Below, in pieces: positions 1-7,555 of a DNA stretch of 64,000 bases. Location of the stretch: contig NZ_AOLP01000017.1 in the NCBI RefSeq assembly GCF_000337795.1, positions 124,001 to 188,000 of the forward strand, read 5' to 3'. A program made the translations under genes and the position numbers. A model generated the notes under the pieces. It had not been told where the DNA came from, made no database searches, and saw nothing but the letters and a program-made list of their open reading frames with translations. Source of the stretch: Haloferax denitrificans ATCC 35960. GTDB taxonomy: Archaea > Halobacteriota > Halobacteria > Halobacteriales > Haloferacaceae. The number at the start of each line of letters is the position of its first letter. Positions within the stretch are counted from its first letter, which is position 1.

Positions 1-34
1 CTCCGCCTGTAGACTAACTCTGCACTCGGCCTGC

Positions 35-1156
35 CTAAACGTCCTGAGTTAGTCTGTAGATCTTCTCCCGGTACGTTGCTTCGATGTCTTCGTAATAGGC
101 GTGAAGATACGCATCGATCCCACTACTATTCGTGAAACTACCAGTTCGGTCGCCGCGGAGATACTTCACGAGTTGCCGATTCAGATTTTGCTCAACACGC
201 CAGTATGTGGTGAATCGATGTCGACCGAAGTGACTCGTAATCGGTCGGTATGAATCTGTTTCTGCGTACTCCGGATGGAAGTTTGACTTCCAGACCTTGT
301 TCACACCCTTTACTGTCATCTGGGTGTGGCTCTTTTTCGAAAGAAACAGCCATGGCTCTCCGTTCTTCGGCCGTGCATAAAGATAGCGATCAAGAAGCGA
401 ACGTAGCTCTGTATCTAATGGGAGCAGTCGCGGTCTAACCGATTTGTTCCCGTTCCGCTCATCCCGAGACGGAATATACACCAGGTTTGACCTTGTGCCT
501 AGTGCTTCGTGCGAGCCGAGGTTGGAATATGCTTCATTTGTACGTGACTCTGTTAGTCGACAGTCTTCGAGACGGAGATTCGAAACTTCACCAGCGCGTA
601 AGCCAAGCTTCAACTGAAGCATGATGAGTGTTCTCCCCCGGAGACTGGTTACGGAGGCAATCATATCTCGAAGCTCTGGAATTGTGACCTTTCGATGCTC
701 CTTAGTCTTCTTGACACGCAACGGGACCCGTTTCTTGGCCAGCTCGAATGGGTTGTAGCCGTCTTCATGTGGGAACACAGGGTCTGCCTGCCAGTACTGA
801 TACGCCCGGTTGAGCTTGCGTAGCTTTTCTTTAATTGTTCGTGACGTGTTTCCGCGGCCACCCTCTTGTTTTGGTGCACGCTGTGTCTCGATGTAAGCCT
901 CCACATGTTCGAGCGCAGGACAAGCTGGATGTCGTCCCGTCTCGTACATATGTGAGCGCCACTCGTCGAAGACATACCCAAAGTGTCCCAGAGTTGCTGA
1001 AGAGAGATTCCGTGCGTTTAGTACTTCCTCTGAGAACACCTGGAATGGGTCGACGGTCGTCTCTTTGAACGTTGGTTCAAGCGCGGCAAGTGGGTCTATG
1101 GACTGACCGAATTCATCCGCTAATGTCTCACGAGAAGTTGATGAGTGTTCAGTCAC
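35..1156 (-). CDS. Tyrosine recombinase / integrase (XerC/D-like)
   Basis: About 373 aa. Site-specific recombinase presumed to integrate and excise the accessory element at the left of the window. An N-terminal SAM-like core-binding domain (about residues 40-150) precedes the catalytic domain, which shows GLRAGEVSNL (first catalytic Arg), HFGRHRFTTYW (HxxR box) and a C-terminal Tyr-rich segment AYLHAYYED holding the nucleophile. The usual late His/Trp box reads KYLRGD. The GTG start at 1154-1156 is preferred over an upstream ATG because it overlaps the TGA of the upstream gene (GTGA), which implies translational coupling. No attachment site or tRNA is visible at this end, so the left boundary lies outside or is unrecognised. 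Confidence 0.85.
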   Translation of the reverse strand: MTEHSSTSRETLADEFGQSIDPLAALEPTFKETTVDPFQVFSEEVLNARNLSSATLGHFGYVFDEWRSHMYETGRHPACPALEHVEAYIETQRAPKQEGGRGNTSRTIKEKLRKLNRAYQYWQADPVFPHEDGYNPFELAKKRVPLRVKKTKEHRKVTIPELRDMIASVTSLRGRTLIMLQLKLGLRAGEVSNLRLEDCRLTESRTNEAYSNLGSHEALGTRSNLVYIPSRDERNGNKSVRPRLLPLDTELRSLLDRYLYARPKNGEPWLFLSKKSHTQMTVKGVNKVWKSNFHPEYAETDSYRPITSHFGRHRFTTYWRVEQNLNRQLVKYLRGDRTGSFTNSSGIDAYLHAYYEDIEATYREKIYRLTQDV

Positions 1157-1650
1157 GCAGAATCCTCTTCCTTGTGCCGTGGGCGAACGGTATCCCATTT
1201 CTCAATTTTCACATCCCAAATGGCACCAGTCGCACCACCGGCAATGACAGCAAGCATTACTGGAGAATACCGATGTGGATGGTCAGTATGCCACAACAAC
1301 CAATCGTAGAAACGCTTCACACGAACCCAGTAATTGTACGCGGTTGCAGGTGATTTAGTATCGAGAAGGCGTCGGCACCAACGCTCAACGTGTGTTGGTG
1401 TCGCAAGGGCGTGATGACGCTGCAAATCGCCCATATGTTCGAGCCAATGTGATCCAGCCCGATCAACGGCCTCGTTGTACCGTCGACCAGAGCCACGTCC
1501 GTACTCGTATTCCTCACAAAATTCGGTCCAAACATCTCGGTCTCGGTACGTCGGCTGATACCGTGACAGTCGGTGAATCTCAGGAACGTCACCAATACGA
1601 GCGTATATTCCAACGCGATCTATCGCAACTCTTGATTTCGTTCGTCTCAT
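1153..1650 (-). CDS. Integrase-like protein with core-binding domain only
   Basis: 165 aa from the ATG at 1648-1650. The central part (ATPTHVERWCRRLLDTKSP and on to about residue 135) resembles the SAM-like DNA-binding domain of phage integrases. No catalytic R...HxxR...Y domain follows. Its TGA overlaps the GTG of the full-length integrase by 4 nt, so the two are probably made together. It could be a DNA-binding cofactor or directionality protein, or the head of a decayed integrase. The clean overlap with the next gene argues for a maintained gene. The Met at 1722 is less likely because the extra 24 residues look non-native. Confidence 0.6.
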   Translation of the reverse strand: MRRTKSRVAIDRVGIYARIGDVPEIHRLSRYQPTYRDRDVWTEFCEEYEYGRGSGRRYNEAVDRAGSHWLEHMGDLQRHHALATPTHVERWCRRLLDTKSPATAYNYWVRVKRFYDWLLWHTDHPHRYSPVMLAVIAGGATGAIWDVKIEKWDTVRPRHKEEDSA

Positions 1651-2206
1651 ACGTGATTGTCGACCGAATACAGCCGACACCCCTGTCGGCTGTAATAAAA
1701 TCGCAGTACGATTGCTCGCCAATAGTAGCCACCAATGTTAATTTCTCTAATTAGAATTGTGATAAAAACGCACGTGACCCAGTATGATTGAACTTTATCA
1801 ATATCATGATTGAGTTCTGTGCAAGATATATCCCTCGCTATTGAGAAAGACAAGCAATAGTCACCAAACCAACCCAATCGGTGATGAGTTGAACGCTGCC
1901 ACCATTCGAGCGAGGCAAAAATCTGTCTCCCAAGGATAATTCGCCCATTCGCTCGGCTCCGGAACACAGTAGTACACGCTCTACTCTTTTCATACGCGCA
2001 GGTTCGATTCTCCAAGGCAGTCCCCGGCTCTGATTGACTGGGGTACTCACAGGTACTCACCTGCCTCAACGGCGAATGGTGCGGGATTGAAGTGCGGACG
2101 GTGTCTGACGAGACAGCGGTCATCAACTTGGGTTCGGTACACGACCGAGCGGAAAGCCCACTCGCCAACGACTAAAACATAAACCACCTGGCGCCGATGT
2201 CGTCGT
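1651..2206. other. Intergenic region, no gene recognised
   Basis: About 555 nt, AT-rich at 1730-1860. The open frames here have no family resemblance and conflict with one another. The stretch at 1998-2015 (GGTTCGATTC) looks like a tRNA T-arm but no stem forms. AT-rich sequence near 2172-2183 is a candidate promoter for the gene at 2207. Confidence 0.5.
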
Positions 2207-3652
2207 ATGGTTCTCCAGGCTCGGACGGTTGCGGTCGTCTTCCTCGTCTTTATCGCCGGGTGTACTGGTGCCGGTGGCCCCACACCCGAGACAGGAACAA
2301 CTGCATCGCCGGCAGCAACGTCCACGACGGCACCGACTGCGACGACACTGTCACCTCAGACCGTTGCGTCAGTCAACGGGACACTCGAAGTCCATTTCAT
2401 CAACGTCGGCCAGTCCGTCAGTACGCTCCTCATCGCCCCCAACGGAGAGACGATGCTTATCGACACCGGTGATTTCCGAGACGACGGCGAACATGTGCTT
2501 TCGTACCTCCAAGCACACAATATCGACCGCATTGACTACCTCGTAACCTCACATGCTGATGCGGACCACATCGGTGGGAATGCCGCCATTATCGACTACT
2601 TCGAAACACAGGCAGACGGTATCGGTGCGGTGTACGACCCCGGAATCACCTCCACGTCGCAGACGTACGAGGCGTATCTCGACGCCGTCGAACAACAGGA
2701 CGTGGCGCTGTACCGGACACAGGCCGGCGACAAGATTCAGATGGGTGATGTGACCTCCCAAGTCCTGTCACCACCAGAGGGCTATCTTGCAAACGAAGAC
2801 CGCAACGAGAACAGTATCGTCCTCATGACCCAGTTCGGGGCGAGTCAGTTCCTGTTTACCGGCGATGCCGAACACGAAGCCGAAGAGTATCTCGTCGACA
2901 CGTACGGCTCGAAGTTGCACTCGACGGTACTCAAAACAGGCCACCACGGCTCGGGTGGGAGTACGACGGCCCCGTTCTTGGCTGCGGTCCAGCCGAACGT
3001 CGCCGTTGTCTCGAGCGCGTATGACTCCCAATACGGCCACCCGAACGAAGAGACGCTGTCCCGGCTGGCAGCGCAGTCCGTTCCAACGTACTGGACGGCA
3101 ACCCACGGCACGATTGTCTTCGAAAGCGATGGCCAGCGCGTCACCGTGCGTACCCAACGGGATGCACCGACCGAGCCAACACGCCTCCGTGAGGGAATGC
3201 CAATTGAACCGGGGACGACTGGTGAGGTGACCGCCCGGACGACCATCACGACCAACGGAACGGTCGCGACGCTCACGCCGGTCGCAACTGACGGCGGCAC
3301 CGAGACCGAGACACCATCCGCGTCGCTCGCAGTCGCTGACGTACACGCCGATGCTGCGGGGGCCGACACGGACAACCTGAACGACGAGTACATCGTCTTT
3401 GAGAACACGGGGACTGACACCCTCGATGTCTCCGGCTGGTCAGTGTCCGATACCGCAGGCCGGACCTACACCTTCCCATCGGGGACGACACTCGACGCAG
3501 GTGCGACGGTCACTCTCCACACCGGAACTGGCACGGATACGTCAACAGACTACTACTGGGGCTCCGGGTCAGCTATCTGGAACAACGGTGGCGATACCAT
3601 CACCGTGACGGATAATACCGGCGCGGTCGTACTCGAAGAGGCCTACGCATGA
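2207..3652 (+). CDS. Secreted ComEC-like metallo-beta-lactamase lipoprotein with lamin-tail domain
   Basis: 481 aa. A signal peptide ends in a lipobox (VFIAGC, Cys about residue 19), so the protein is probably lipid-anchored outside the membrane. The MBL domain (about residues 60-310) is of the ComEC/Rec2 type: TSHADADHIGGN supplies the HxDxDH metal motif, followed by FTGDAE and GHHGSGG. The last ~110 residues form a lamin-tail domain (DEYIVFENTGTDTLDVSGW onwards), as in many extracellular nucleases. The family acts on DNA or other phosphoesters. Here it lacks the ComEC membrane channel, so a free extracellular hydrolase is inferred. Its stop overlaps the start of the DUF3006 gene by 4 nt (ATGA), indicating an operon. 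Confidence 0.85.
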   Translation: MVLQARTVAVVFLVFIAGCTGAGGPTPETGTTASPAATSTTAPTATTLSPQTVASVNGTLEVHFINVGQSVSTLLIAPNGETMLIDTGDFRDDGEHVLSYLQAHNIDRIDYLVTSHADADHIGGNAAIIDYFETQADGIGAVYDPGITSTSQTYEAYLDAVEQQDVALYRTQAGDKIQMGDVTSQVLSPPEGYLANEDRNENSIVLMTQFGASQFLFTGDAEHEAEEYLVDTYGSKLHSTVLKTGHHGSGGSTTAPFLAAVQPNVAVVSSAYDSQYGHPNEETLSRLAAQSVPTYWTATHGTIVFESDGQRVTVRTQRDAPTEPTRLREGMPIEPGTTGEVTARTTITTNGTVATLTPVATDGGTETETPSASLAVADVHADAAGADTDNLNDEYIVFENTGTDTLDVSGWSVSDTAGRTYTFPSGTTLDAGATVTLHTGTGTDTSTDYYWGSGSAIWNNGGDTITVTDNTGAVVLEEAYA

Positions 3653-3948
3653 TTCCAGACGGGACATACACGGCGACAGTCGACCGGTTCGAGGACGACC
3701 GCGCGGTGTTGCTCGTCGAAGCCGACGGTCGGGATATCGACCAACTCGTCGTCGACCGTGACGAGTTACCATGGCGAGCGAGAAGCCAAAACGCGGTCTT
3801 GACGATTTCCGTCGCCGAGGGCGAATACGACGGTGGCCGGTACGAACCCGACGAGACCGACGCACGGACGAATGCGGCCCAGTCACGCTTCGACCGACTC
3901 TCGCGACGTCCGCCGGCTGCTGCCAACGAAGACGACGAAGACAGCTGA
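3649..3948 (+). CDS. DUF3006-family small protein
   Basis: 99 aa. The start GTYTATVDRFEDDRAVLLVE, followed by a short beta-rich domain containing VVDRDELP and VLTISVAEGEYDGG, fits the DUF3006 family. That family is regularly found beside secreted ComEC-like MBL hydrolases; its biochemical role is unknown. No signal peptide is visible, so it is probably cytoplasmic. The C-terminal ~30 residues are Pro/Ala/Asp-rich and probably disordered. It is translationally coupled to the MBL lipoprotein by a 4-nt overlap. Confidence 0.75.
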   Translation: MIPDGTYTATVDRFEDDRAVLLVEADGRDIDQLVVDRDELPWRARSQNAVLTISVAEGEYDGGRYEPDETDARTNAAQSRFDRLSRRPPAAANEDDEDS

Positions 3949-3979
3949 GCCAACAGCAGACGACTGTCGCCGCCGTTTC

Positions 3980-4909
3980 TCACACCAGTTCGGTGAGTTC
4001 GACATAGCGCGCTCTGAGCGTTGGGACCGACACGTCCGCGAGTGCGGCGAGTTCGGTTTGTGTCGGGGCGACATCGTGTTCCGTTCCCGCGAGATAGAGA
4101 CACGCCGCGGCGACGCCAGCCGGATTCCGCCCGTTCGTAATCCCATCCTCGTCGGCAGTTGTCGCGAGTTCGTACGCCCGCGACTGCACCCGCGTCGAGA
4201 GGCCACTATCCGACCCGAGTCGAGTGACGTACGTCCGCGCGGTGACGACCTGCGCATCGATTCCTAACTCGCTGTTGAGCGCTCGATAGCCCGTTTGGAC
4301 CTGGTCACACGAACAGCGCGCGACGCTCGCGATTTCAGCACGTGGCCGTGGGAGGCCACGCCGACGACACGTCGCATACAGGCTCCCCGCGGCAATCATC
4401 TCGACAGACCGCCCTCGGATGAGGTCTGCGTCCTGGGCATGCCGGTAGAGCTGACTCGCCTCTTCGATGAGACTCCACGAGAGGTCGAGTGCGCTCCCCA
4501 TCCGGATAATCTCACCGAGCGCCGTCGCGAGGTTCCGCTCCCCTTTCGACTCGAAGCGTGCCCGCCGATGCTCGCGCCGAAGCCGGTAGAGTTGACGTCG
4601 CTTCTTGGACGATACCGTCCGCCCGTTCGCATCACGGTTGTAGCCGATCTCTGCTGAAACGCCTCTGTCGTGCCGCGTCGGGGTGAGTTTTCCACCCGTT
4701 CGTGGAACTGAGTGTGGATCTTCGTCGAACACACGCGGACCGTGCGTATGGTCGAAATAGTACTGGTCGACGATGAGTCCACACCCCTCGCAGGCTGTTT
4801 CACCGCCATCTGTCCTCAGTCGTCCGTCACATTCGGGACACTCGCTAGCGTCGATGGATTTCCCGCACGATTCGTCGAAGGTCCGGTCGTAGATTTCTCT
4901 CAGAGACAT
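3980..4909 (-). CDS. Transcription initiation factor TFB (element-encoded)
   Basis: 309 aa from the ATG at 4907-4909. Archaeal TFIIB homologue that recruits RNA polymerase to TBP-DNA complexes. The N-terminal zinc ribbon is visible (CPECDGRLRTDGGETACEGC, about residues 20-40), then a B-finger-like region, then two cyclin-fold repeats, each with a SVEMIAAGSLYATCRRRG / PAGVAAACLYLAG-type helix. Haloarchaea carry many TFB paralogues. This one lies in an accessory element and is preceded by leader motif copy 1, so it may serve element promoters (inference). The upstream Met at 5266 is rejected because it runs through the neighbouring leader motif and gene. Confidence 0.9.
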   Translation of the reverse strand: MSLREIYDRTFDESCGKSIDASECPECDGRLRTDGGETACEGCGLIVDQYYFDHTHGPRVFDEDPHSVPRTGGKLTPTRHDRGVSAEIGYNRDANGRTVSSKKRRQLYRLRREHRRARFESKGERNLATALGEIIRMGSALDLSWSLIEEASQLYRHAQDADLIRGRSVEMIAAGSLYATCRRRGLPRPRAEIASVARCSCDQVQTGYRALNSELGIDAQVVTARTYVTRLGSDSGLSTRVQSRAYELATTADEDGITNGRNPAGVAAACLYLAGTEHDVAPTQTELAALADVSVPTLRARYVELTELV

Positions 4910-4941
4910 TGTTGTCGGTCGTGAGGTGGCCTGATTCACCA

Positions 4942-4970
4942 CCCCGCACCCCTCAAGGGGGGAATAAAAT
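4942..4970 (-). promoter_or_regulatory. Promoter/leader hairpin motif, copy 1 (TFB gene)
   Basis: On the minus strand: TTTTATT, then a C-run, TTGA, and GGGGTGCGGGG, about 33 nt ahead of the TFB start codon. The C-run and G-run can form a hairpin directly downstream of a TATA-like element. Four more copies lie at 5258, 5861, 11084 and 11341. Confidence 0.65.
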
Positions 4971-5013
4971 TGGCAGGCGGTGCGCCGGGTGTCGTTGTCA
5001 CGTCGACCGCGAC

Positions 5014-5238
5014 CTACACCGGTTGGGATGGACAGCCCTGCTCGAACCCGGACGGCTCGTTCTGTTCGTCTCCGCAGTTCACACAGCGCCAGACGCGCCG
5101 CCGACCCTGGTCGAACTGTGCGAGTGTTTCGAGCGACGGTGTTCCGTCGTCGTCCCACTCGGTGATGATCTGGATCTTGTGTCCGGTCGGTGTTCGCTCG
5201 GCGATGCCGCTGTCGTGTTTGGTATCGTTCGTTGTCAT
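5014..5238 (-). CDS. Small zinc-ribbon-like protein
   Basis: 74 aa. Contains RVWRCVNCGDEQNEP...GC, a CxxC plus a later Cys. It aligns with the N-terminal half of the SWIM protein encoded just upstream: both have a TEW segment followed by RxWRCxNCG and a GC/SC pair. A paralogous zinc module is therefore likely; function unknown. It starts at the ATG at 5236-5238, about 20 nt downstream of leader motif copy 2, which supports it as a real gene despite its size. Confidence 0.6.
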   Translation of the reverse strand: MTTNDTKHDSGIAERTPTGHKIQIITEWDDDGTPSLETLAQFDQGRRRVWRCVNCGDEQNEPSGFEQGCPSQPV

Positions 5239-5257
5239 CGGAAGTACGAGGGAAGTT

Positions 5258-5286
5258 CCCCCACACCCCTCAGGGGGAGATAGAAT
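5258..5286 (-). promoter_or_regulatory. Promoter/leader hairpin motif, copy 2
   Basis: On the minus strand: TTCTATC, CCCCC, TGA, GGGGTGTGGGGG. It is 20 nt from the start codon of the zinc-ribbon gene and abuts the stop codon of the SWIM gene upstream. Confidence 0.6.
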
Positions 5287-5835
5287 TCATCGCGATTGCT
5301 CGAACGCACTCGTCTCTCGTCGCGACTCTGCTGCACACCGCGCGAAGCGACCGTCCGGCTGGGGCAGGATGCGCGTCCGGAGTTCGAACAATACCCGCCT
5401 GAGGTGCTTACACTCGACACCGCGTTTCTGGTGGTCTGGGCAGCTACACGTCCCCGCTGCGATATCGACCTCGTAGGTGTTCCCGCTCGACGACTCGACG
5501 TCGTACCGCGGGCCGACGGTCCCGAACCGGACCGTCATCGCTTCGGTGAGTGCTTTCCATGTCCGCGAGTCTTCGACTGCGTAGCCGCCGTCGCTCACGA
5601 GCGGGCGGCCGGGTGTCGCACGACACGATTCGCGGAATTCGTCGCGCCGGTTCCGCTCGTGACCGCAGTTCCGACAGCGCCAAAACCGCGTTCGATAGCC
5701 GTCGCCGTCGGAGAGTTCGATATCGTAGTCAGTTGGCTTGCTTCCTGGCAGCCACTCGGTCACACGGACGAGGTCGTGGCCGCGGTGGGTCGCTGATGCT
5801 GCAGACTGTCTGCTGGGTGGTCGTTTCGTTGTCAT
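5287..5835 (-). CDS. SWIM zinc-finger protein
   Basis: 182 aa from the ATG at 5833-5835. The C-terminal half carries a SWIM domain: YEVDIAAGTCSCPDHQKRG followed by ECKHL (CxC...CxH ligands), a fold used in DNA or protein binding. The N-terminal half has RFWRCRNCGHERNR...SC, similar to the 74-aa protein downstream. Leader motif copy 3 lies 26 nt upstream of the start. Role in the element unknown; nucleic-acid binding is inferred from the SWIM domain. Confidence 0.8.
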   Translation of the reverse strand: MTTKRPPSRQSAASATHRGHDLVRVTEWLPGSKPTDYDIELSDGDGYRTRFWRCRNCGHERNRRDEFRESCRATPGRPLVSDGGYAVEDSRTWKALTEAMTVRFGTVGPRYDVESSSGNTYEVDIAAGTCSCPDHQKRGVECKHLRRVLFELRTRILPQPDGRFARCAAESRRETSAFEQSR

Positions 5836-5860
5836 TTGAACGGCGAGCGCTCGTGGTGAG

Positions 5861-5889
5861 CCCCCGCACCCAACAGGGGGCGATAAAAC
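5861..5889 (-). promoter_or_regulatory. Promoter/leader hairpin motif, copy 3 (SWIM gene)
   Basis: On the minus strand: GTTTTATCG, CCCCC, TGTT, GGGTGCGGGGG, ending 26 nt from the start codon. Same arrangement as the other copies: a TATA-like TTTTATC directly followed by the hairpin. Confidence 0.65.
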
Positions 5890-6136
5890 GTCTCGTGGAT
5901 CTGGCCTTGAACTCACCATCCGAAACGGCTAGGACAACCATTGGGAGATTCTTTATCTGCGACCTCGATTACTGGTACTAGATCAAACATATAGAGATAA
6001 GACGGGATTGTCAATCTGTTTAGTATGATAACTGCTGGTTGCCTCCTAGAGTCTACGTGTAGTACACTGGGTCACAATTACTGCATGTGAAGGTGGATTG
6101 CAGGACACGTGTGTCTACTAGAAATTCATCATTGTG

Positions 6137-6144
6137 ATTATATA
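6137..6144 (+). promoter_or_regulatory. Probable TATA box of the ART cassette
   Basis: ATTATATA lies about 36-43 nt ahead of the ATG at 6180, so transcription would start about 10 nt before the start codon. It is the only clear promoter-like element in the 290-nt gap from 5890 to 6179, which otherwise holds no gene. Confidence 0.45.
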
Positions 6145-6179
6145 CGAGGAACAGGATCATATACCGACACGAACAAATA

Positions 6180-7193
6180 ATGACCGAACTGGAAGGCGAA
6201 GTCAATTTACCGCTGGTTGATCCTATCGATACGTTCAAAGATGATTTTGGTCTTGATCTTTCCCAGCAGGTCTGTGTCTCTCAGGCGACACCGAAATATT
6301 TCAAACTGAAGAAAGATATCGTAGAGGATTTTGTGAGTTTAGTTAGAGGGATCCATGGCGATAAGCCAACCAAAAAGGTCCGGAAGTTGCTAGACGATAT
6401 GAAGACTGCGAGTAATCAGCCAACCGTTGGCCAAACATATGACCATCTCGTTCGTGAAGCGCTTGGTTGCTCTGGATATATCCGGGGCGATGGGAAATCT
6501 GTTCGATCACTCGCGGAAGGATCTACTGATACGTATCGGGATTTCTATCGACTCACCCAAGCGTTCCTATCGCAACAACAGGGTACGAGAAGCGGACTGT
6601 ACAGAGGACTGTATCCAGAAGAGATTGCTCCAATTCTAGCTGCAGTATTAGAACAACCCGACAACCCGATAATCGAATTGGAGTCGACAGTCGTCAGTAG
6701 CTTTTCTCTTTCTGAGAAGGTTTCACAGAGCTTTTCTCGTGGGCTTATTTGTGAGTTTGATCCCCAAGATACAGGGATCGCATTCGCACCTGACTGCTTT
6801 TTCAAATCTCCCAAACATACGGGTTTAGAATGTGAGTTCCACGTGCTAACTGGTGCGATTCAATTACCCACAGACAAACTTCTGGTATACTTTCATGATC
6901 GCGATACCAATCGAGAGCCGCGAAGACTTCGGCGCACGATTCAATCTATGAATACTCCAGCGACGTTGGATGCTGTTCAGCACCGTGATATTGCACGTCT
7001 GCTTGACATCATAGTTGAAGAGGATCTGGCCAATGACGACTACAATTTGACTGTGCAAACACCTGATGCAAACGAACGCCTTTGGAACTGGATTGACTAC
7101 ACCGAAACTCAGTCAGTATTCTCCGAAAACCGAATGGATATTCTAACAGAGTATACGACCTACATTGTCGGTCCTCGGAATCCTGCGAAATAG
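6180..7193 (+). CDS. Putative ADP-ribosyltransferase (R-S-E class) toxin/effector
   Basis: 337 aa. The C-terminal two-thirds shows the order expected of an arginine-type mono-ADP-ribosyltransferase: Y141-R142-G143 (NAD-binding Arg in YRG), SSFSLSEKVSQSF at 173-185 (an STS-like motif followed by the usual x-x-A/S-x-x-F helix), and E217-x-E219 in GLECEFHVLTGAI (ExE loop). Residues 1-135 are helical with no recognised domain. The assignment rests on motif order and spacing only; the middle motif reads S-F-S rather than S-T-S. It is first in a three-gene array ending with an ADP-ribosylglycohydrolase, which strongly supports the reading. GC is lower than in core genes, consistent with transfer. 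The target is unknown. Confidence 0.65.
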   Translation: MTELEGEVNLPLVDPIDTFKDDFGLDLSQQVCVSQATPKYFKLKKDIVEDFVSLVRGIHGDKPTKKVRKLLDDMKTASNQPTVGQTYDHLVREALGCSGYIRGDGKSVRSLAEGSTDTYRDFYRLTQAFLSQQQGTRSGLYRGLYPEEIAPILAAVLEQPDNPIIELESTVVSSFSLSEKVSQSFSRGLICEFDPQDTGIAFAPDCFFKSPKHTGLECEFHVLTGAIQLPTDKLLVYFHDRDTNREPRRLRRTIQSMNTPATLDAVQHRDIARLLDIIVEEDLANDDYNLTVQTPDANERLWNWIDYTETQSVFSENRMDILTEYTTYIVGPRNPAK

Positions 7194-7254
7194 ATAGTGC
7201 AATTAATCTTAGAAAAGAAAAGATTCTTTATGCTACCAACTGAGATGTAAGAGT

Positions 7255-7533
7255 ATGAGTCAGTTACGTGGCGACTTAGGGGCTCCATTTGATCGAACGG
7301 TTGTTCGGGACCGCTCGGTCAACTTCATCCCCAACGACCCAATACAAGTTCGGGTAAGCCACGATCGTGATCTCACTTGGCTTCAAACCCAACGAGAACA
7401 AGCAGAACCCCAAAGAAAGTCCTTTTTCGAACTATCTGAGGACGAGTTGGATGACAAGCTTGAACGTGTGAAATCGGCACTCGAGGCGCGTGAGTCTTCG
7501 AACATTGAGCGTGAGTTTCACGCGAGCGACTAA
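7255..7533 (+). CDS. Small unrecognised protein of the ART/ARH cassette
   Basis: 92 aa, charged. The N-terminal half is Asp/Arg-rich (FDRTVVRDRSVNFIPNDP); the C-terminal half is a predicted helix or coiled coil (SEDELDDKLERVKSALEARE). No family recognised. It sits 61 nt after the ART-like gene and 22 nt before the ARH gene, same strand. It could be an antitoxin-type binder, a chaperone, a regulator or a substrate adaptor; nothing in the sequence decides between these. A separate weak promoter (TTTATG at about 7229) is possible. Confidence 0.6.
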   Translation: MSQLRGDLGAPFDRTVVRDRSVNFIPNDPIQVRVSHDRDLTWLQTQREQAEPQRKSFFELSEDELDDKLERVKSALEARESSNIEREFHASD

Positions 7534-7555
7534 CTGCACTTAGCGTCCGATTCTA

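Noticed and set aside
1990..2025. tRNA-like GGTTCGATTC in the left intergenic region, as a possible attachment site
   Set aside because: The flanking bases cannot form the 5-bp T-stem and no other tRNA arm is present.
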